64,000 nt of DNA from Aliiroseovarius sp. F47248L (lineage in GTDB: Bacteria; Pseudomonadota; Alphaproteobacteria; Rhodobacterales; Rhodobacteraceae): positions 1,240,001-1,304,000 of the forward strand of contig NZ_JALKBF010000001.1 in assembly GCF_023016085.1 (NCBI RefSeq). The letters run 5' to 3'. The stretch's first letter is position 1. Every line of letters starts with the position of its first letter. Shown here piece after piece: positions 18,746 to 27,160 of the stretch. The position numbers and the translations under genes are program-made. Under the pieces are notes generated by a model that was given only the letters and a program-made list of their open reading frames with translations, had not been told where the DNA came from and ran no database searches.

Positions 18746-19864
18746 ATGAACAAAGCTTCAGGGAAACGTGCCGCTGATCTGTTGCACCTGCGCGGGCAGG
18801 GGCTATCGAAGGGCGACCCTGTCGCGTTGCCACTGGTTTCCAGTTCGATGTTTCACCTGCCGGGTGATCCAGATGGTGCGGCAGCCTATGGGCGCATTGA
18901 CAACCCGACATGGGAGGCATTGGAGCATAGTCTGTCCGTCATAGAAGGCGCGCCTTGTGTCGCATTCCCGTCTGGCATGGCGGCCATCTCGGCGGCGCTG
19001 TTTACAACGCTAAAGGCTGGGCAAACCCTGCTGATTCCATCCGACGGTTATTATGTTACCCGGTTGTTGTCTGACCGGTTCCTGTCGCAGTTTGGAGTGC
19101 AGGTGATTGAACGGCCCACTATTGGCTTTACCGATGGCGGGTTTGAAGGCATCGACGTGGTGTTCATGGAAAGCCCGTCAAACCCAACACTTGACCTGTG
19201 CGATATTGAATCAATTGCTGCGGCAGTGCGCAAAGCTGGCGGGGTAACCATCGTTGACAACACCACGATGACCCCGTTCGGCCAGCGTCCTCTCGATTTG
19301 GGAGTGGATATCGTCGTGGCCTCGGATACCAAGGCCCCTGGCGGGCACTCTGATGTGTTGATGGGGCATGTTGCCACGCGCAACGACGCACTGCACGAGG
19401 CTGTTCTGGATTGGCGCAAAATGTCTGGCTCCATCCCGTCACCCCATGCGGCTTGGTTGCTGCATCGAGGTCTTGAAACGCTTGAGGTGCGGTTTGATCG
19501 TATGTGTCAGTCGGCACAGATCATCGCAGAGGCACTGTCAAATCATCCTGCCGTTTCTCTGCTTCGCTATCCGGGTCTGGTGCATGATCCGTCGTATGAA
19601 CTGGCGAAACAGCAGATGTCGCAGTTTGGATTTCTGATCGGGTTGACGTTGAACACAAAGGACGTGGCTGAAGCCTTCATTTCTGGTTGTCAGTATCTTC
19701 GGCCAGCCACCTCGTTTGGTGGTTTACACAGTTCAGCAGAACGGCGGGCGCGCTGGGGGGATGATGTGGCAGACGGATTTGTGCGGCTGTCCGTTGGCTG
19801 TGAACCGGTTGATGAGCTTTTGACTGACTTTACGTCATCTTTAAATGGGCTGACGTGCGATTAA
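18746..19864 (+). CDS. PLP-dependent Cys/Met metabolism enzyme (cystathionine gamma-lyase/beta-lyase group)
   Basis: A 372-residue protein of the gamma-family of PLP enzymes, which make or cleave cystathionine, methionine or related thioethers. The cofactor lysine is K196 in SDTKAPGGHSDV, D171 in VDNT contacts the pyridine ring, and FPSGMAAISA holds the phosphate. The start at 18746 has GGGGGA about 9 bases upstream; an ATG at 18683 is possible but would add a non-homologous leader next to the tRNA. The exact reaction is not settled by sequence. It stands alone, 68 bases after tRNA-Leu. Confidence 0.85.
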   Translation: MNKASGKRAADLLHLRGQGLSKGDPVALPLVSSSMFHLPGDPDGAAAYGRIDNPTWEALEHSLSVIEGAPCVAFPSGMAAISAALFTTLKAGQTLLIPSDGYYVTRLLSDRFLSQFGVQVIERPTIGFTDGGFEGIDVVFMESPSNPTLDLCDIESIAAAVRKAGGVTIVDNTTMTPFGQRPLDLGVDIVVASDTKAPGGHSDVLMGHVATRNDALHEAVLDWRKMSGSIPSPHAAWLLHRGLETLEVRFDRMCQSAQIIAEALSNHPAVSLLRYPGLVHDPSYELAKQQMSQFGFLIGLTLNTKDVAEAFISGCQYLRPATSFGGLHSSAERRARWGDDVADGFVRLSVGCEPVDELLTDFTSSLNGLTCD

Positions 19865-20056
19865 CGTAGATAATTCTGAAGGAATCGCGCAAATGTCGCC
19901 GCAATGACTTCGGGTGGTTCGACAAGATGTTTGCCTCAACCTTAGGTCGTGAAATATGGCGCTGGAATGGCGCGATCGTCCAAGAAACACCCGCAAGGAT
20001 TGAAAGCGCCCTGATTTTCAAAGGTTTTCTTCATAATTTCGGCGCAAATTGGTAGT

Positions 20057-20785
20057 ATGTATGTGTTGCCGGACGGGGTATCCGGCTTGTTTTTAGGGGT
20101 AATTGAGTTGAGCTTGCGTGACATCCGAGTACAGGAATCGATCCCGATCCACTGGACGGGGTTTTCATCGACATCGACAGTTGACGATCCAATGCGGGGG
20201 CGCCATTCCCGCAGGGGTATTGCTTCTTCGGGCCTGTCTGCCAATACACGGGTCGAAACGCTGCGTGGCCCGGTGATTGCACGTGAGTTGCAAATCGGCG
20301 ATCAGGTGAAGACCTATGGCGGCGGGTATTCTACCCTGCGTTGGGTTGGCACGTCGCGTTTGGGTGACGACGCCGGTGTTCCTATGCGAAGGACTTCATT
20401 TGATGGACGTGAAAGCACAACGCTTGTGTCGTCAGATCAATTGGTTCTTGTCGCGCACAATCAAAACGATGCCCTGTTTGGCACAAGCGAAGTTATGTGC
20501 CCGGCTGTACTTCTGGCTGCGGCTGGTCTGTTCACACCGGACCCGACAGTGAATCCGACAATTGTTCATTTGCTGTTTGATACCTATGAGCTTGTGAAAT
20601 GTGGTGACGATTGGGTGGAAAGCCTGCGGCCAGACATGGATCAGATTCGCACCGAAGACGCGGAAACGGCAGACGAAATCCTGTCACATCTGCCCAAGTT
20701 GGTCAGCCGACAAGGTCATGCGGCCTATGTCCGCACGCGACCTGTACTTGACGAGCGCGAGGTTGCCTTGCTTTTTGGGGCGTAA
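20057..20785 (+). CDS. Hint_2 (hedgehog/intein-like) domain protein with altered catalytic positions
   Basis: A 242-residue protein. From about residue 59 the Hint_2 pattern is followed: GLSANTRVETLRGPVIAREL with IGDQV, LRWVGTSRL, then FGTSEVMCPAVLL and VHLLFDTYELV. In active Hint domains the segment starts with cysteine and has a histidine in a SPQHRVL-like strand. Here the first position is L/S and the second reads VSSDQLVLV, so both key residues seem lost. The first 58 residues match nothing I know. No good Shine-Dalgarno precedes ATG 20057; a TTG near 20107 or ATG 20192 could also start it. Neighbours give no functional hint. Confidence 0.75.
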   Translation: MYVLPDGVSGLFLGVIELSLRDIRVQESIPIHWTGFSSTSTVDDPMRGRHSRRGIASSGLSANTRVETLRGPVIARELQIGDQVKTYGGGYSTLRWVGTSRLGDDAGVPMRRTSFDGRESTTLVSSDQLVLVAHNQNDALFGTSEVMCPAVLLAAAGLFTPDPTVNPTIVHLLFDTYELVKCGDDWVESLRPDMDQIRTEDAETADEILSHLPKLVSRQGHAAYVRTRPVLDEREVALLFGA

Positions 20786-20801
20786 ATCGCGACTGGCGAT
20801 T

Positions 20802-21398
20802 TTACGGCGTGGTTCGGTCCATCCACAACTGCCAGTCTTCCTCGGTATCAATATCAAAGAATGCGTGATCCTGCGGCAAGGGGATAATCCGTGTCGGCAT
20901 TCCCTTCAGACTGCTTTGTGCCCCTTGATCGCCAGCAAGTGACTCTAGCCTGTCTAGATAACGAGCTGGAACAAGCACCGGGTGGCCGGGCGCAAGATCT
21001 TGTGTACCACCTCTAATAATACGATCAGGATCATAGGCTGCGCAGGTTTGGCAAAGATCATCTGCTGTCAGTGCAGGCATGTCAGCCAGCAGGATCAACA
21101 CCCCATGATGCTCGTCCGGTAACATCCCTATCGCTTCCGACAGGCTGTGGCCCATGCCGAGATGAGCATTGGGGCAGGAAAGCGGAGTAGCTTTTGTCTC
21201 CGATACCAATTCACGACGAGGGCTATCATGCTGTGGCAATGCGACAAACACGCGATGCCCTGTTTTGATTGCGGTATCGATCCGATTGGTCAGCAAAGCG
21301 ACCCCATCCGATCCACAAAGCAACAGCTTGTCGCGCCCCATCCGCCGCGATTGGCCTGCGGCCATGATCAACACGGCAAGGGATGGGGCTTGGGACAT
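20802..21398 (-). CDS. MobA/MocA-like nucleotidyltransferase
   Basis: A 198-residue protein with the NTP-transferase signature LIMAAGQSRRMGRDKLLL at residues 10-27 and the metal-binding LLADMPAL. This is the molybdenum-cofactor cytidylyl- or guanylyltransferase group, which adds CMP or GMP to the pterin cofactor for xanthine-dehydrogenase- or DMSO-reductase-type enzymes. No such enzyme is encoded nearby, so the substrate is open. It begins 7 bases after the livM stop on the same strand and may be read through from the liv operon. Confidence 0.8.
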   Translation of the reverse strand: MSQAPSLAVLIMAAGQSRRMGRDKLLLCGSDGVALLTNRIDTAIKTGHRVFVALPQHDSPRRELVSETKATPLSCPNAHLGMGHSLSEAIGMLPDEHHGVLILLADMPALTADDLCQTCAAYDPDRIIRGGTQDLAPGHPVLVPARYLDRLESLAGDQGAQSSLKGMPTRIIPLPQDHAFFDIDTEEDWQLWMDRTTP

Positions 21399-21405
21399 GA
21401 TGGCG

Positions 21406-22761
21406 CTACTTCTCGGGGATCAGACCTTTCGGGCTGAAACGTAGCACCAAAAGTAGAATGATCCCCATCGAGAACAGGCGCATATGGGCAGCTGAATCCA
21501 GAAGATGCGTTTTCAGGGCTGATCCGTCTGTCATACCAGAAGTGACAATCGACATCACCCAGTTGCCGATCGGTTCGACCTGTATCCAGAAAAACCAGAT
21601 CACGAACGCCCCCAGCACGGACCCAAGGTTGTTGCCCGACCCACCCACGATCACCATCACCCAGATGAGGAAGGTATAGCGCAGGGGCTGGTAGGTGCCC
21701 GGCGTCAACTGCCCATCCAGCGTGGTCATCATAGCGCCTGCCAGACCACACAAGGCCGAACCCAGCACGAAGATTTGCAAATGCCGGCGCGTCACGTCCT
21801 TGCCCATCGCCTGAGCCGCAACTTCGTTGTCGCGAATGGCGCGCATCATGCGGCCCCACGGTGATTTCAGGGACAGTTGCGCAAGGATCACCAGAACCAC
21901 CAACACAGCTGTGAACAGCAGGGAATAAGACAGCTTCACAGCCAAAGTCGAGGCTGTGGTGACATTCATGCCAATCGCATCGGCTTTTTCGATGAAACTG
22001 GTGCTTTGTTGCAGGTCCACCTCGTAAGGCACGGGGCGGGGAAGGCCGATCACGTTCTTCACACCGCGCCCGAGCCAATCTTCGTTCTTGACAACGGCCA
22101 GAATGATTTCTGCAATGCCCAGTGTTGCGATGGCAAGGTAATCCGACCTAAGGCCAAGTGCGGTCTTACCAACCAACCAAGCGGCGCCTGCTGCCAGCAA
22201 TCCGCCCACCGGCCATGCCAGTAAAGTCATGTATCCATGACCGCGATAATTGTCTTGCCCGCCGGGGTTCAGACCGCCCAGATACCCGGTTTGCGCCGGA
22301 TTGATCGCTTCGACCCCCGCGACGCCTGCATCAAAAATCCAGCGGAACACGAAAAAGCCGACCACAAGGGTGGCAAACATGACCAGCGCGCGCAGGCGCC
22401 CTTGGGCCATGGATTTGTATTGCCAAACCATCAGCATGATCGTTGCTGCGCCCATGATCAGGCCAGCGACGATCCTTAGGCCGCCACCGCTCCATGCTCC
22501 CGGAGTGGGCGGCATCGAGATCAAGACGGTTGCCAGACCACCCAGCGCCACGAACCCCATGATCCCGACGTTGAACAGACCCGCATATCCCCATTGCAGG
22601 TTCACACCCAATGCCATCACGGCAGAAATCAAAGCCATGTTCAGGATGGTAATGGACGAGTTCCAGCTGCCTGAGAAGATCCAGACCTGGGTCGAGCCTT
22701 CAAGGACAAACAGAAGCGCAACAAGGGCGAACATAAGCGGTGTGCGAAGGGATTGGCTCAT
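21406..22761 (-). CDS. livM: branched-chain amino acid ABC transporter permease LivM
   Basis: A 451-residue membrane protein with about ten hydrophobic helices. The LivM fingerprint is complete: ALGVNLQWGYAGLFNVGIMGF, LRSDYLAIATLGIAEI, the coupling loop GRMMRAIRDNEVAAQAMGKD and VGGSGNNLGSVLGA. A moderately long loop (about residues 130-180) is rich in Gly and Asn. It is the last core gene of the liv operon, overlapping livH by 4 bases. The transported ligand could be an amino acid, amide or urea; the family covers all of these. Confidence 0.94.
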   Translation of the reverse strand: MSQSLRTPLMFALVALLFVLEGSTQVWIFSGSWNSSITILNMALISAVMALGVNLQWGYAGLFNVGIMGFVALGGLATVLISMPPTPGAWSGGGLRIVAGLIMGAATIMLMVWQYKSMAQGRLRALVMFATLVVGFFVFRWIFDAGVAGVEAINPAQTGYLGGLNPGGQDNYRGHGYMTLLAWPVGGLLAAGAAWLVGKTALGLRSDYLAIATLGIAEIILAVVKNEDWLGRGVKNVIGLPRPVPYEVDLQQSTSFIEKADAIGMNVTTASTLAVKLSYSLLFTAVLVVLVILAQLSLKSPWGRMMRAIRDNEVAAQAMGKDVTRRHLQIFVLGSALCGLAGAMMTTLDGQLTPGTYQPLRYTFLIWVMVIVGGSGNNLGSVLGAFVIWFFWIQVEPIGNWVMSIVTSGMTDGSALKTHLLDSAAHMRLFSMGIILLLVLRFSPKGLIPEK

Positions 22762-23768
22762 ACCGATTGCCCCTTAAAAAGACCCGTGGGTTTAAACAGC
22801 AAGACGATGATCAGGATGACAAAGCTGACCGCGAATTTGTAGTCTGTGGACATCAACTGCACGAGGCCGGACGGCTCAAGGCTTTCAGGCAGCACATAGG
22901 TCGCGACCTTCTTCCAGGCATAGGTCACGGCAACCTCAGAGAAGGCGATGACAAAACCACCCGCAATTGCACCCAGCGGACTGCCGAGCCCACCAACAAT
23001 CGCCGAGGCAAAAATTGGCAAGAGGAGCTGGAAATAGGTGAACGGCTTGAACGTCTTGTCCAGGCCGTAAAGCACACCCGCGATGGTGATCAGCCCAGCC
23101 ACGATGATCCATGTGATCATGACGACGCGTTCGGGGTTGATGCCTGACAGAAGCGCCAGATCTTCGTTGTCTGAAAAGGCGCGCATGGATTTTCCGGTAC
23201 GGGTTTTGTTCAGGAACCAGAACAATGCAGCAACGACGATGACGGCTGTCACGATGGTCAAACCTTGGCTGGTCTTAAATGCCAGACCCTCGTCCAAGCC
23301 TGTCATGGTCTTGAAATCACGCGCGCTGATGATGAACCGTGCACCGTCACCAAATTGCTGGTCATCAGGTCCGATGATGAAACGCACAACACCATTCATG
23401 ATAAACATCACGCCCATCGAGGCCATGACAAAGACGATGGGTTTGGCTTTGACCCGTCGGTAAAAGCGATAGACGACCCGGTCAGTGGCCAAAAGCATCA
23501 GCGCGGTACCGACAATGCCGAAGGGCAGGGCAAGAAGCGCCGTGGGCAGCGGGTCAATCGACACGCCCATGGATTGGAACCACCACGTCACAAGGATCGT
23601 CACCATCGCCCCGAAAGCCATGCTGTCACCATGCGCAAAGTTCGAGAACCGCAAGATGCCATAAATCAGCGTGACGCCCAGCGCACCCAGCGCCAACTGG
23701 CTGCCATAGGCCATCGCGGGGATCACGACGAAGTTGAGAAGCGCCACAACGGCGTTCAGAATGTCCAT
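22758..23768 (-). CDS. livH: branched-chain amino acid ABC transporter permease LivH
   Basis: A 336-residue inner-membrane permease with about eight hydrophobic helices. It has the LivH features GALGVTLIYGILRFSNFAHGD, the coupling loop TGKSMRAFSDNEDLALLSGI and FASAIVGGLGSPLGAIAGG. The start overlaps the stop of the small secreted-protein gene by 1 base (TGATG), and the end overlaps livM by 4 bases. A charged segment around GPDDQQFGDGARF forms an extended external loop. It pairs with LivM to make the membrane channel. Confidence 0.94.
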   Translation of the reverse strand: MDILNAVVALLNFVVIPAMAYGSQLALGALGVTLIYGILRFSNFAHGDSMAFGAMVTILVTWWFQSMGVSIDPLPTALLALPFGIVGTALMLLATDRVVYRFYRRVKAKPIVFVMASMGVMFIMNGVVRFIIGPDDQQFGDGARFIISARDFKTMTGLDEGLAFKTSQGLTIVTAVIVVAALFWFLNKTRTGKSMRAFSDNEDLALLSGINPERVVMITWIIVAGLITIAGVLYGLDKTFKPFTYFQLLLPIFASAIVGGLGSPLGAIAGGFVIAFSEVAVTYAWKKVATYVLPESLEPSGLVQLMSTDYKFAVSFVILIIVLLFKPTGLFKGQSV

Positions 23769-24115
23769 CAGAACTCTCCCTCGCAGGTTCCTAGATAGGT
23801 GATCGCGGTCGGCCCGTCATTGGAATGGGCCGTGAAGCGCGCGGTGTCGCCGTTGCGCGACAATAGGTATTCCGCGCCTTCACCTGTCGCAAAGACGGTG
23901 GTCAGCGGTGCGACCCGTTTGACACCCACGACAGTCAGATCGCCGAAATCGGTGATCAGCTTTGCGTCATCCAACTCGGCGGTCAGCGCGAAGCTGGTGT
24001 CCTGGCAGGTCTCGGCCTCGTAGCATTCCGCGGTGAAGGTGCAGGTTTGGGCAAGGGCGGGCAGGGCGACAAAGCAGGTCGCAGCCGCCGCGCAAATTTG
24101 TTTCAGCATCCTCAT
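23768..24115 (-). CDS. small secreted four-cysteine protein inside the liv operon
   Basis: A 115-residue protein I do not recognise by name. It has a signal peptide (RMLKQICAAAATCFVALPALAQ) and a mature part of about 93 residues with four cysteines: C-x5-C-x5-C near the N-terminus and one near the C-terminus in GTCEGEF. The even count and export suggest two disulfides in the periplasm. It sits between livF and livH with overlaps on both sides, so it is translated with the importer. A periplasmic accessory role is possible but unproven. A chance insertion is unlikely given the overlaps. Confidence 0.75.
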   Translation of the reverse strand: MRMLKQICAAAATCFVALPALAQTCTFTAECYEAETCQDTSFALTAELDDAKLITDFGDLTVVGVKRVAPLTTVFATGEGAEYLLSRNGDTARFTAHSNDGPTAITYLGTCEGEF

Positions 24116-24939
24116 CCCCCCAGAAACGACCGACGCACTTCAGGATCGGCCAGAAGGTCTTTGCCTGACCCCGTGTGCGCGTTCGCACCCTGCACCAGAA
24201 CATAGCCTTTATCCGCAATCTCAAGGGCTTGGCGTGCGTTCTGCTCAACCATCAGGATCGAGATGCCGGTGCGCGCGACCTCGATGATCCGATCAAACAG
24301 CTCGTCCATCACGATGGGGCTGACGCCAGCCGTCGGCTCGTCCAGCATCAATACCTTCGGTTTGGTCATCAGCGCGCGGCCAACGGCCACCTGTTGACGC
24401 TGGCCGCCCGATAGCTCTCCGGCCGCCTGATTGCGTTTTTCATAGAGGATCGGGAACAGCTCATAGACCTGTGCCATGGTCTGGGAAATGTCATCCTCGC
24501 GAATGAACGCCCCCATTTCGAGGTTTTCTTTTACCGTCATTGACGTGAAAATATTCTGTGTCTGAGGTACGAAGCCCATGCCCTTATGGACACGTGCCTG
24601 CGGGGACAGGTCGGTGATATCTTCACCATCCAGACGGACCGAGCCTTGCCGCAGGTTCAGCATCCCGAACACCGCCTTCATACCGGTGGATTTGCCCGCG
24701 CCGTTGGGGCCGACGATCACCGCAATTTGCCCCTTGTCGACGGCGATGGTGCAGTCATGCAAAATGTCGGGGCCGGATTTGCCATAGCCGCCGGTCATGC
24801 TGTCGCCGATCAGAAAGGCGTCGCCCGTGTGCATCTGGTGCCCGGTGCCAGCTGCAGGGATTAGTGAACCCTGACCTTTGGGGTTCACGATCGACGCATC
24901 CTTATTGCCGCGATCGTCCTGATAGGGGTTACCGCTCAT
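24112..24939 (-). CDS. livF: ABC transporter ATP-binding protein LivF
   Basis: A 275-residue ATPase with Walker A GPNGAGKST, signature LSGGQRQQVAVG, Walker B VLMLDEPTAG and the switch histidine region after it. The LivF-type start of the core is DSMTGGYGKSGPDILHDCTI. The Walker A begins near residue 78, about 40 residues later than usual, because of a polar leader (DDRGNKDASIVNPKGQGS). No better internal ATG with a clear ribosome site is evident, so the leader may be real. The gene overlaps livG and the small secreted-protein gene by 4 bases each. Confidence 0.92.
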   Translation of the reverse strand: MSGNPYQDDRGNKDASIVNPKGQGSLIPAAGTGHQMHTGDAFLIGDSMTGGYGKSGPDILHDCTIAVDKGQIAVIVGPNGAGKSTGMKAVFGMLNLRQGSVRLDGEDITDLSPQARVHKGMGFVPQTQNIFTSMTVKENLEMGAFIREDDISQTMAQVYELFPILYEKRNQAAGELSGGQRQQVAVGRALMTKPKVLMLDEPTAGVSPIVMDELFDRIIEVARTGISILMVEQNARQALEIADKGYVLVQGANAHTGSGKDLLADPEVRRSFLGG

Positions 24940-25718
24940 GCGCCCACCTTGTCCTTGTTTTTCAAACCAGTACCCAGATAAGCCTCGATCACGTGCTCGT
25001 TGGCTTTGATCTCGTCCAACGTGCCTTGAGCCAGCACCTTACCTTCGGCCATACAGATCACCGGGTCGCACAGGCGGTCGATGAAATCCATGTCGTGTTC
25101 AATGACGACAAACGTGTATCCGCGTTCCTCGTTCAGACGTTTGATGGCGTCGGCGATGGTGTAGAGCAGGGTGCGGTTTACGCCTGCGCCGACCTCGTCC
25201 AGGAAAACGATCTTGGCGTCGACCATCATCGTGCGACCCAGTTCCAGCAGTTTCTTCTGCCCGCCCGAGATTTCGCCTGCCCGCAGATCGGCGATGTGAG
25301 AAATCGTTAGAAATTCAAGCACTTCATCGGCCTTGGCGCGCAGGGCGCGTTCTTCATCGGCGATCCGTTTCCGGCCAAACCACGTGTTCCAGAGCTGTTC
25401 GCCCGACTGACCGCCCGGAACCATCATCAGGTTTTCGCGACAGGTCATCGACCCGAATTCATGCGCGATCTGGAAGGTGCGCAGGAGCCCCTTGTGAAAC
25501 AGCTCGTGCGGCGGCAGGCCTGTGATGTCTTCGCCCGCCATGGTGATGCGCCCCGAGGTCGGGGGCAGTACACCGGCGATTACATTGAACAAGGTCGTCT
25601 TGCCCGCCCCATTGGGTCCGATCAACCCGGTGATCGAGCGTTCCTCGATCCGCATTGTTGCGCCGTCCACTGCGTGAAAGCCGCCAAAATGCTTGTGAAC
25701 GTCTTCGATGACGATCAT
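24936..25718 (-). CDS. livG: ABC transporter ATP-binding protein LivG
   Basis: A 260-residue ATPase with Walker [13 protein letters not shown], signature [12 protein letters not shown], Walker [11 protein letters not shown] and the LivG insertion region around [20 protein letters not shown]. The Walker B aspartate-glutamate pair is intact; the usual P after DE is replaced by V, a small variation. The start [13 protein letters not shown] is chosen with GAGGGGAC upstream; a further ATG lies at 25763 inside the attenuator. It powers import together with LivF. Confidence 0.92.
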   Translation of the reverse strand: MIVIEDVHKHFGGFHAVDGATMRIEERSITGLIGPNGAGKTTLFNVIAGVLPPTSGRITMAGEDITGLPPHELFHKGLLRTFQIAHEFGSMTCRENLMMVPGGQSGEQLWNTWFGRKRIADEERALRAKADEVLEFLTISHIADLRAGEISGGQKKLLELGRTMMVDAKIVFLDEVGAGVNRTLLYTIADAIKRLNEERGYTFVVIEHDMDFIDRLCDPVICMAEGKVLAQGTLDEIKANEHVIEAYLGTGLKNKDKVGA

Positions 25719-25763
25719 GTCTGTCCCCTCTCGCAACCGGAAGTTGGCCGCCCGTCTTACCAA

Positions 25764-25790
25764 AACAGCCCGGAAAACATCCGGGCTGTT
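25764..25790 (-). terminator. hairpin between livJ and livG (attenuator)
   Basis: On the minus strand AACAGCCCGG, a 7-base loop and CCGGGCTGTT form a perfect 10-bp stem, followed by TTGG, a short T-tract. It lies about 20 bases after the livJ stop and about 45 bases before the livG start. Partial termination here would keep the binding protein more abundant than the ATPases. Confidence 0.75.
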
Positions 25791-25811
25791 TCGTTAGGTT
25801 TATAAGGTTGT

Positions 25812-26996
25812 TTAGTGGAACTTAACAGCCTCGATGGCACCGTCTTTGATTTCGATCTCACGATAGCTGCCACCGCTTTCACCGGGGCCGATCAGCTCAA
25901 CGTCCGAGCCACCGACATAGTCGATGTCACCGCCAGCTGCGAGGATCTCAAGACCTTTGGCCAGTTCACCCGGTCCGATGGGTTCACCGGGGGCGTTGGC
26001 CACCTCGGTCACAGCAGCGCTGACGGCTGCACCGTCGGTTGAGCCTGCGGCTTGCATCGCCAGAAGCAGAACAGCGGCACTGTCATAGCCTTCCTTGGCA
26101 TAGGGCGATGTGCCGTCAATACCTGCGGCTGCCAGCATTTCTTCCAACTTGCCCGCACCATCATTGGCCGAGCTTGGGTGCTGGCCAAAGCTGCCGTCGA
26201 TGTCGCTTCCGAACTTCTCGGTCAGGATGTCAGACACCATGCCGTCAGGAAGGACGAATGTGTCAAACGCACCTGTATCAAGCGAGCCTTGGATGATGCC
26301 CGAACCGCCTTGGTCCGAATAACCAGCCACGACAAGCGCTTGACCACCAGCAGATGCCAGCGCGCCAACTTCGGCCGAATAGTCGGCTTTGCCTTCTTCG
26401 TGGGCAGCGTTGATGGTCACGGTGCCTCCGGCGGCTTCGAAAGCAGCGGCGAAGCTGTCGGCCAGACCTTTACCATAGTCGTTGTTTGTATAGGTAACAG
26501 CCACTTCATTGATGCCGCGGCTGGTGATGATGTCGGCCATGATTTCACCCTGACGCGCATCAGACGGAGCCATGCGGAAGAACAAGCCATTGTCTTCAAT
26601 GGTCGACAGACCCGGCGAAGTTGCCGAAGGCGAGATCTGCACGATCCCGTTGGGCAGTGCAACGCTGGTCAGAACGGCGCCAGTTGCGCCCGAGCACATG
26701 GCCCCAACGATGCCTGCAACGCCGTCACCTGTGACCAGGCGTTCAGCGGCAGCGGTGGCCGCAGCGGCATCCACACAGGTTGAATCGCCCCGTACAGCAG
26801 TCACGGTGGATCCGTCCATGAACTGACCCGAATCGTTGACCTCGGCAATCGCCAATTCTGCACCGCCAGCGATGTGCGGTGCCAGCGATTCAAGCGGGCC
26901 GGTGAAGCCAAGAAGGACACCCACCTTCACGTCTTCTGCAAAGGCTGCGCCGCTCATCAGTGCGCTGGCGGCGGTTGCCATAAGAATCTTTTTCAT
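25812..26996 (-). CDS. livJ: branched-chain amino acid ABC transporter substrate-binding protein
   Basis: A 394-residue periplasmic protein of the Leu/Ile/Val-binding family. The signal peptide is MKKILMATAASALMSGAAFA with cleavage before EDVKVG. The family start LLGFTGPLESLAPHIAGGAELA and the ligand-pocket region ATSPGLS are visible. Chosen start ATG 26996 has GGGAGAGAAAG just upstream; the frame is open to 27041. It is the first gene of the liv operon and is separated from livG by a hairpin. Ligand class is inferred only from the family. Confidence 0.93.
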   Translation of the reverse strand: MKKILMATAASALMSGAAFAEDVKVGVLLGFTGPLESLAPHIAGGAELAIAEVNDSGQFMDGSTVTAVRGDSTCVDAAAATAAAERLVTGDGVAGIVGAMCSGATGAVLTSVALPNGIVQISPSATSPGLSTIEDNGLFFRMAPSDARQGEIMADIITSRGINEVAVTYTNNDYGKGLADSFAAAFEAAGGTVTINAAHEEGKADYSAEVGALASAGGQALVVAGYSDQGGSGIIQGSLDTGAFDTFVLPDGMVSDILTEKFGSDIDGSFGQHPSSANDGAGKLEEMLAAAGIDGTSPYAKEGYDSAAVLLLAMQAAGSTDGAAVSAAVTEVANAPGEPIGPGELAKGLEILAAGGDIDYVGGSDVELIGPGESGGSYREIEIKDGAIEAVKFH

Positions 26997-27160
26997 ACTT
27001 TCTCTCCCAGTTGGAAAATATCCGAAGCAGAGCCTAGGCAAGCGTTTCGGAAAAGAAAAGGGCCAAGCTGCACCTGACGTGAAAAAGCCCGTACGGTCGG
27101 CCAGTTATAGCTCGGGGCGATGTTCGGATCTGGGCTGTTGGGCCTGTGCGACTGGGCGCG

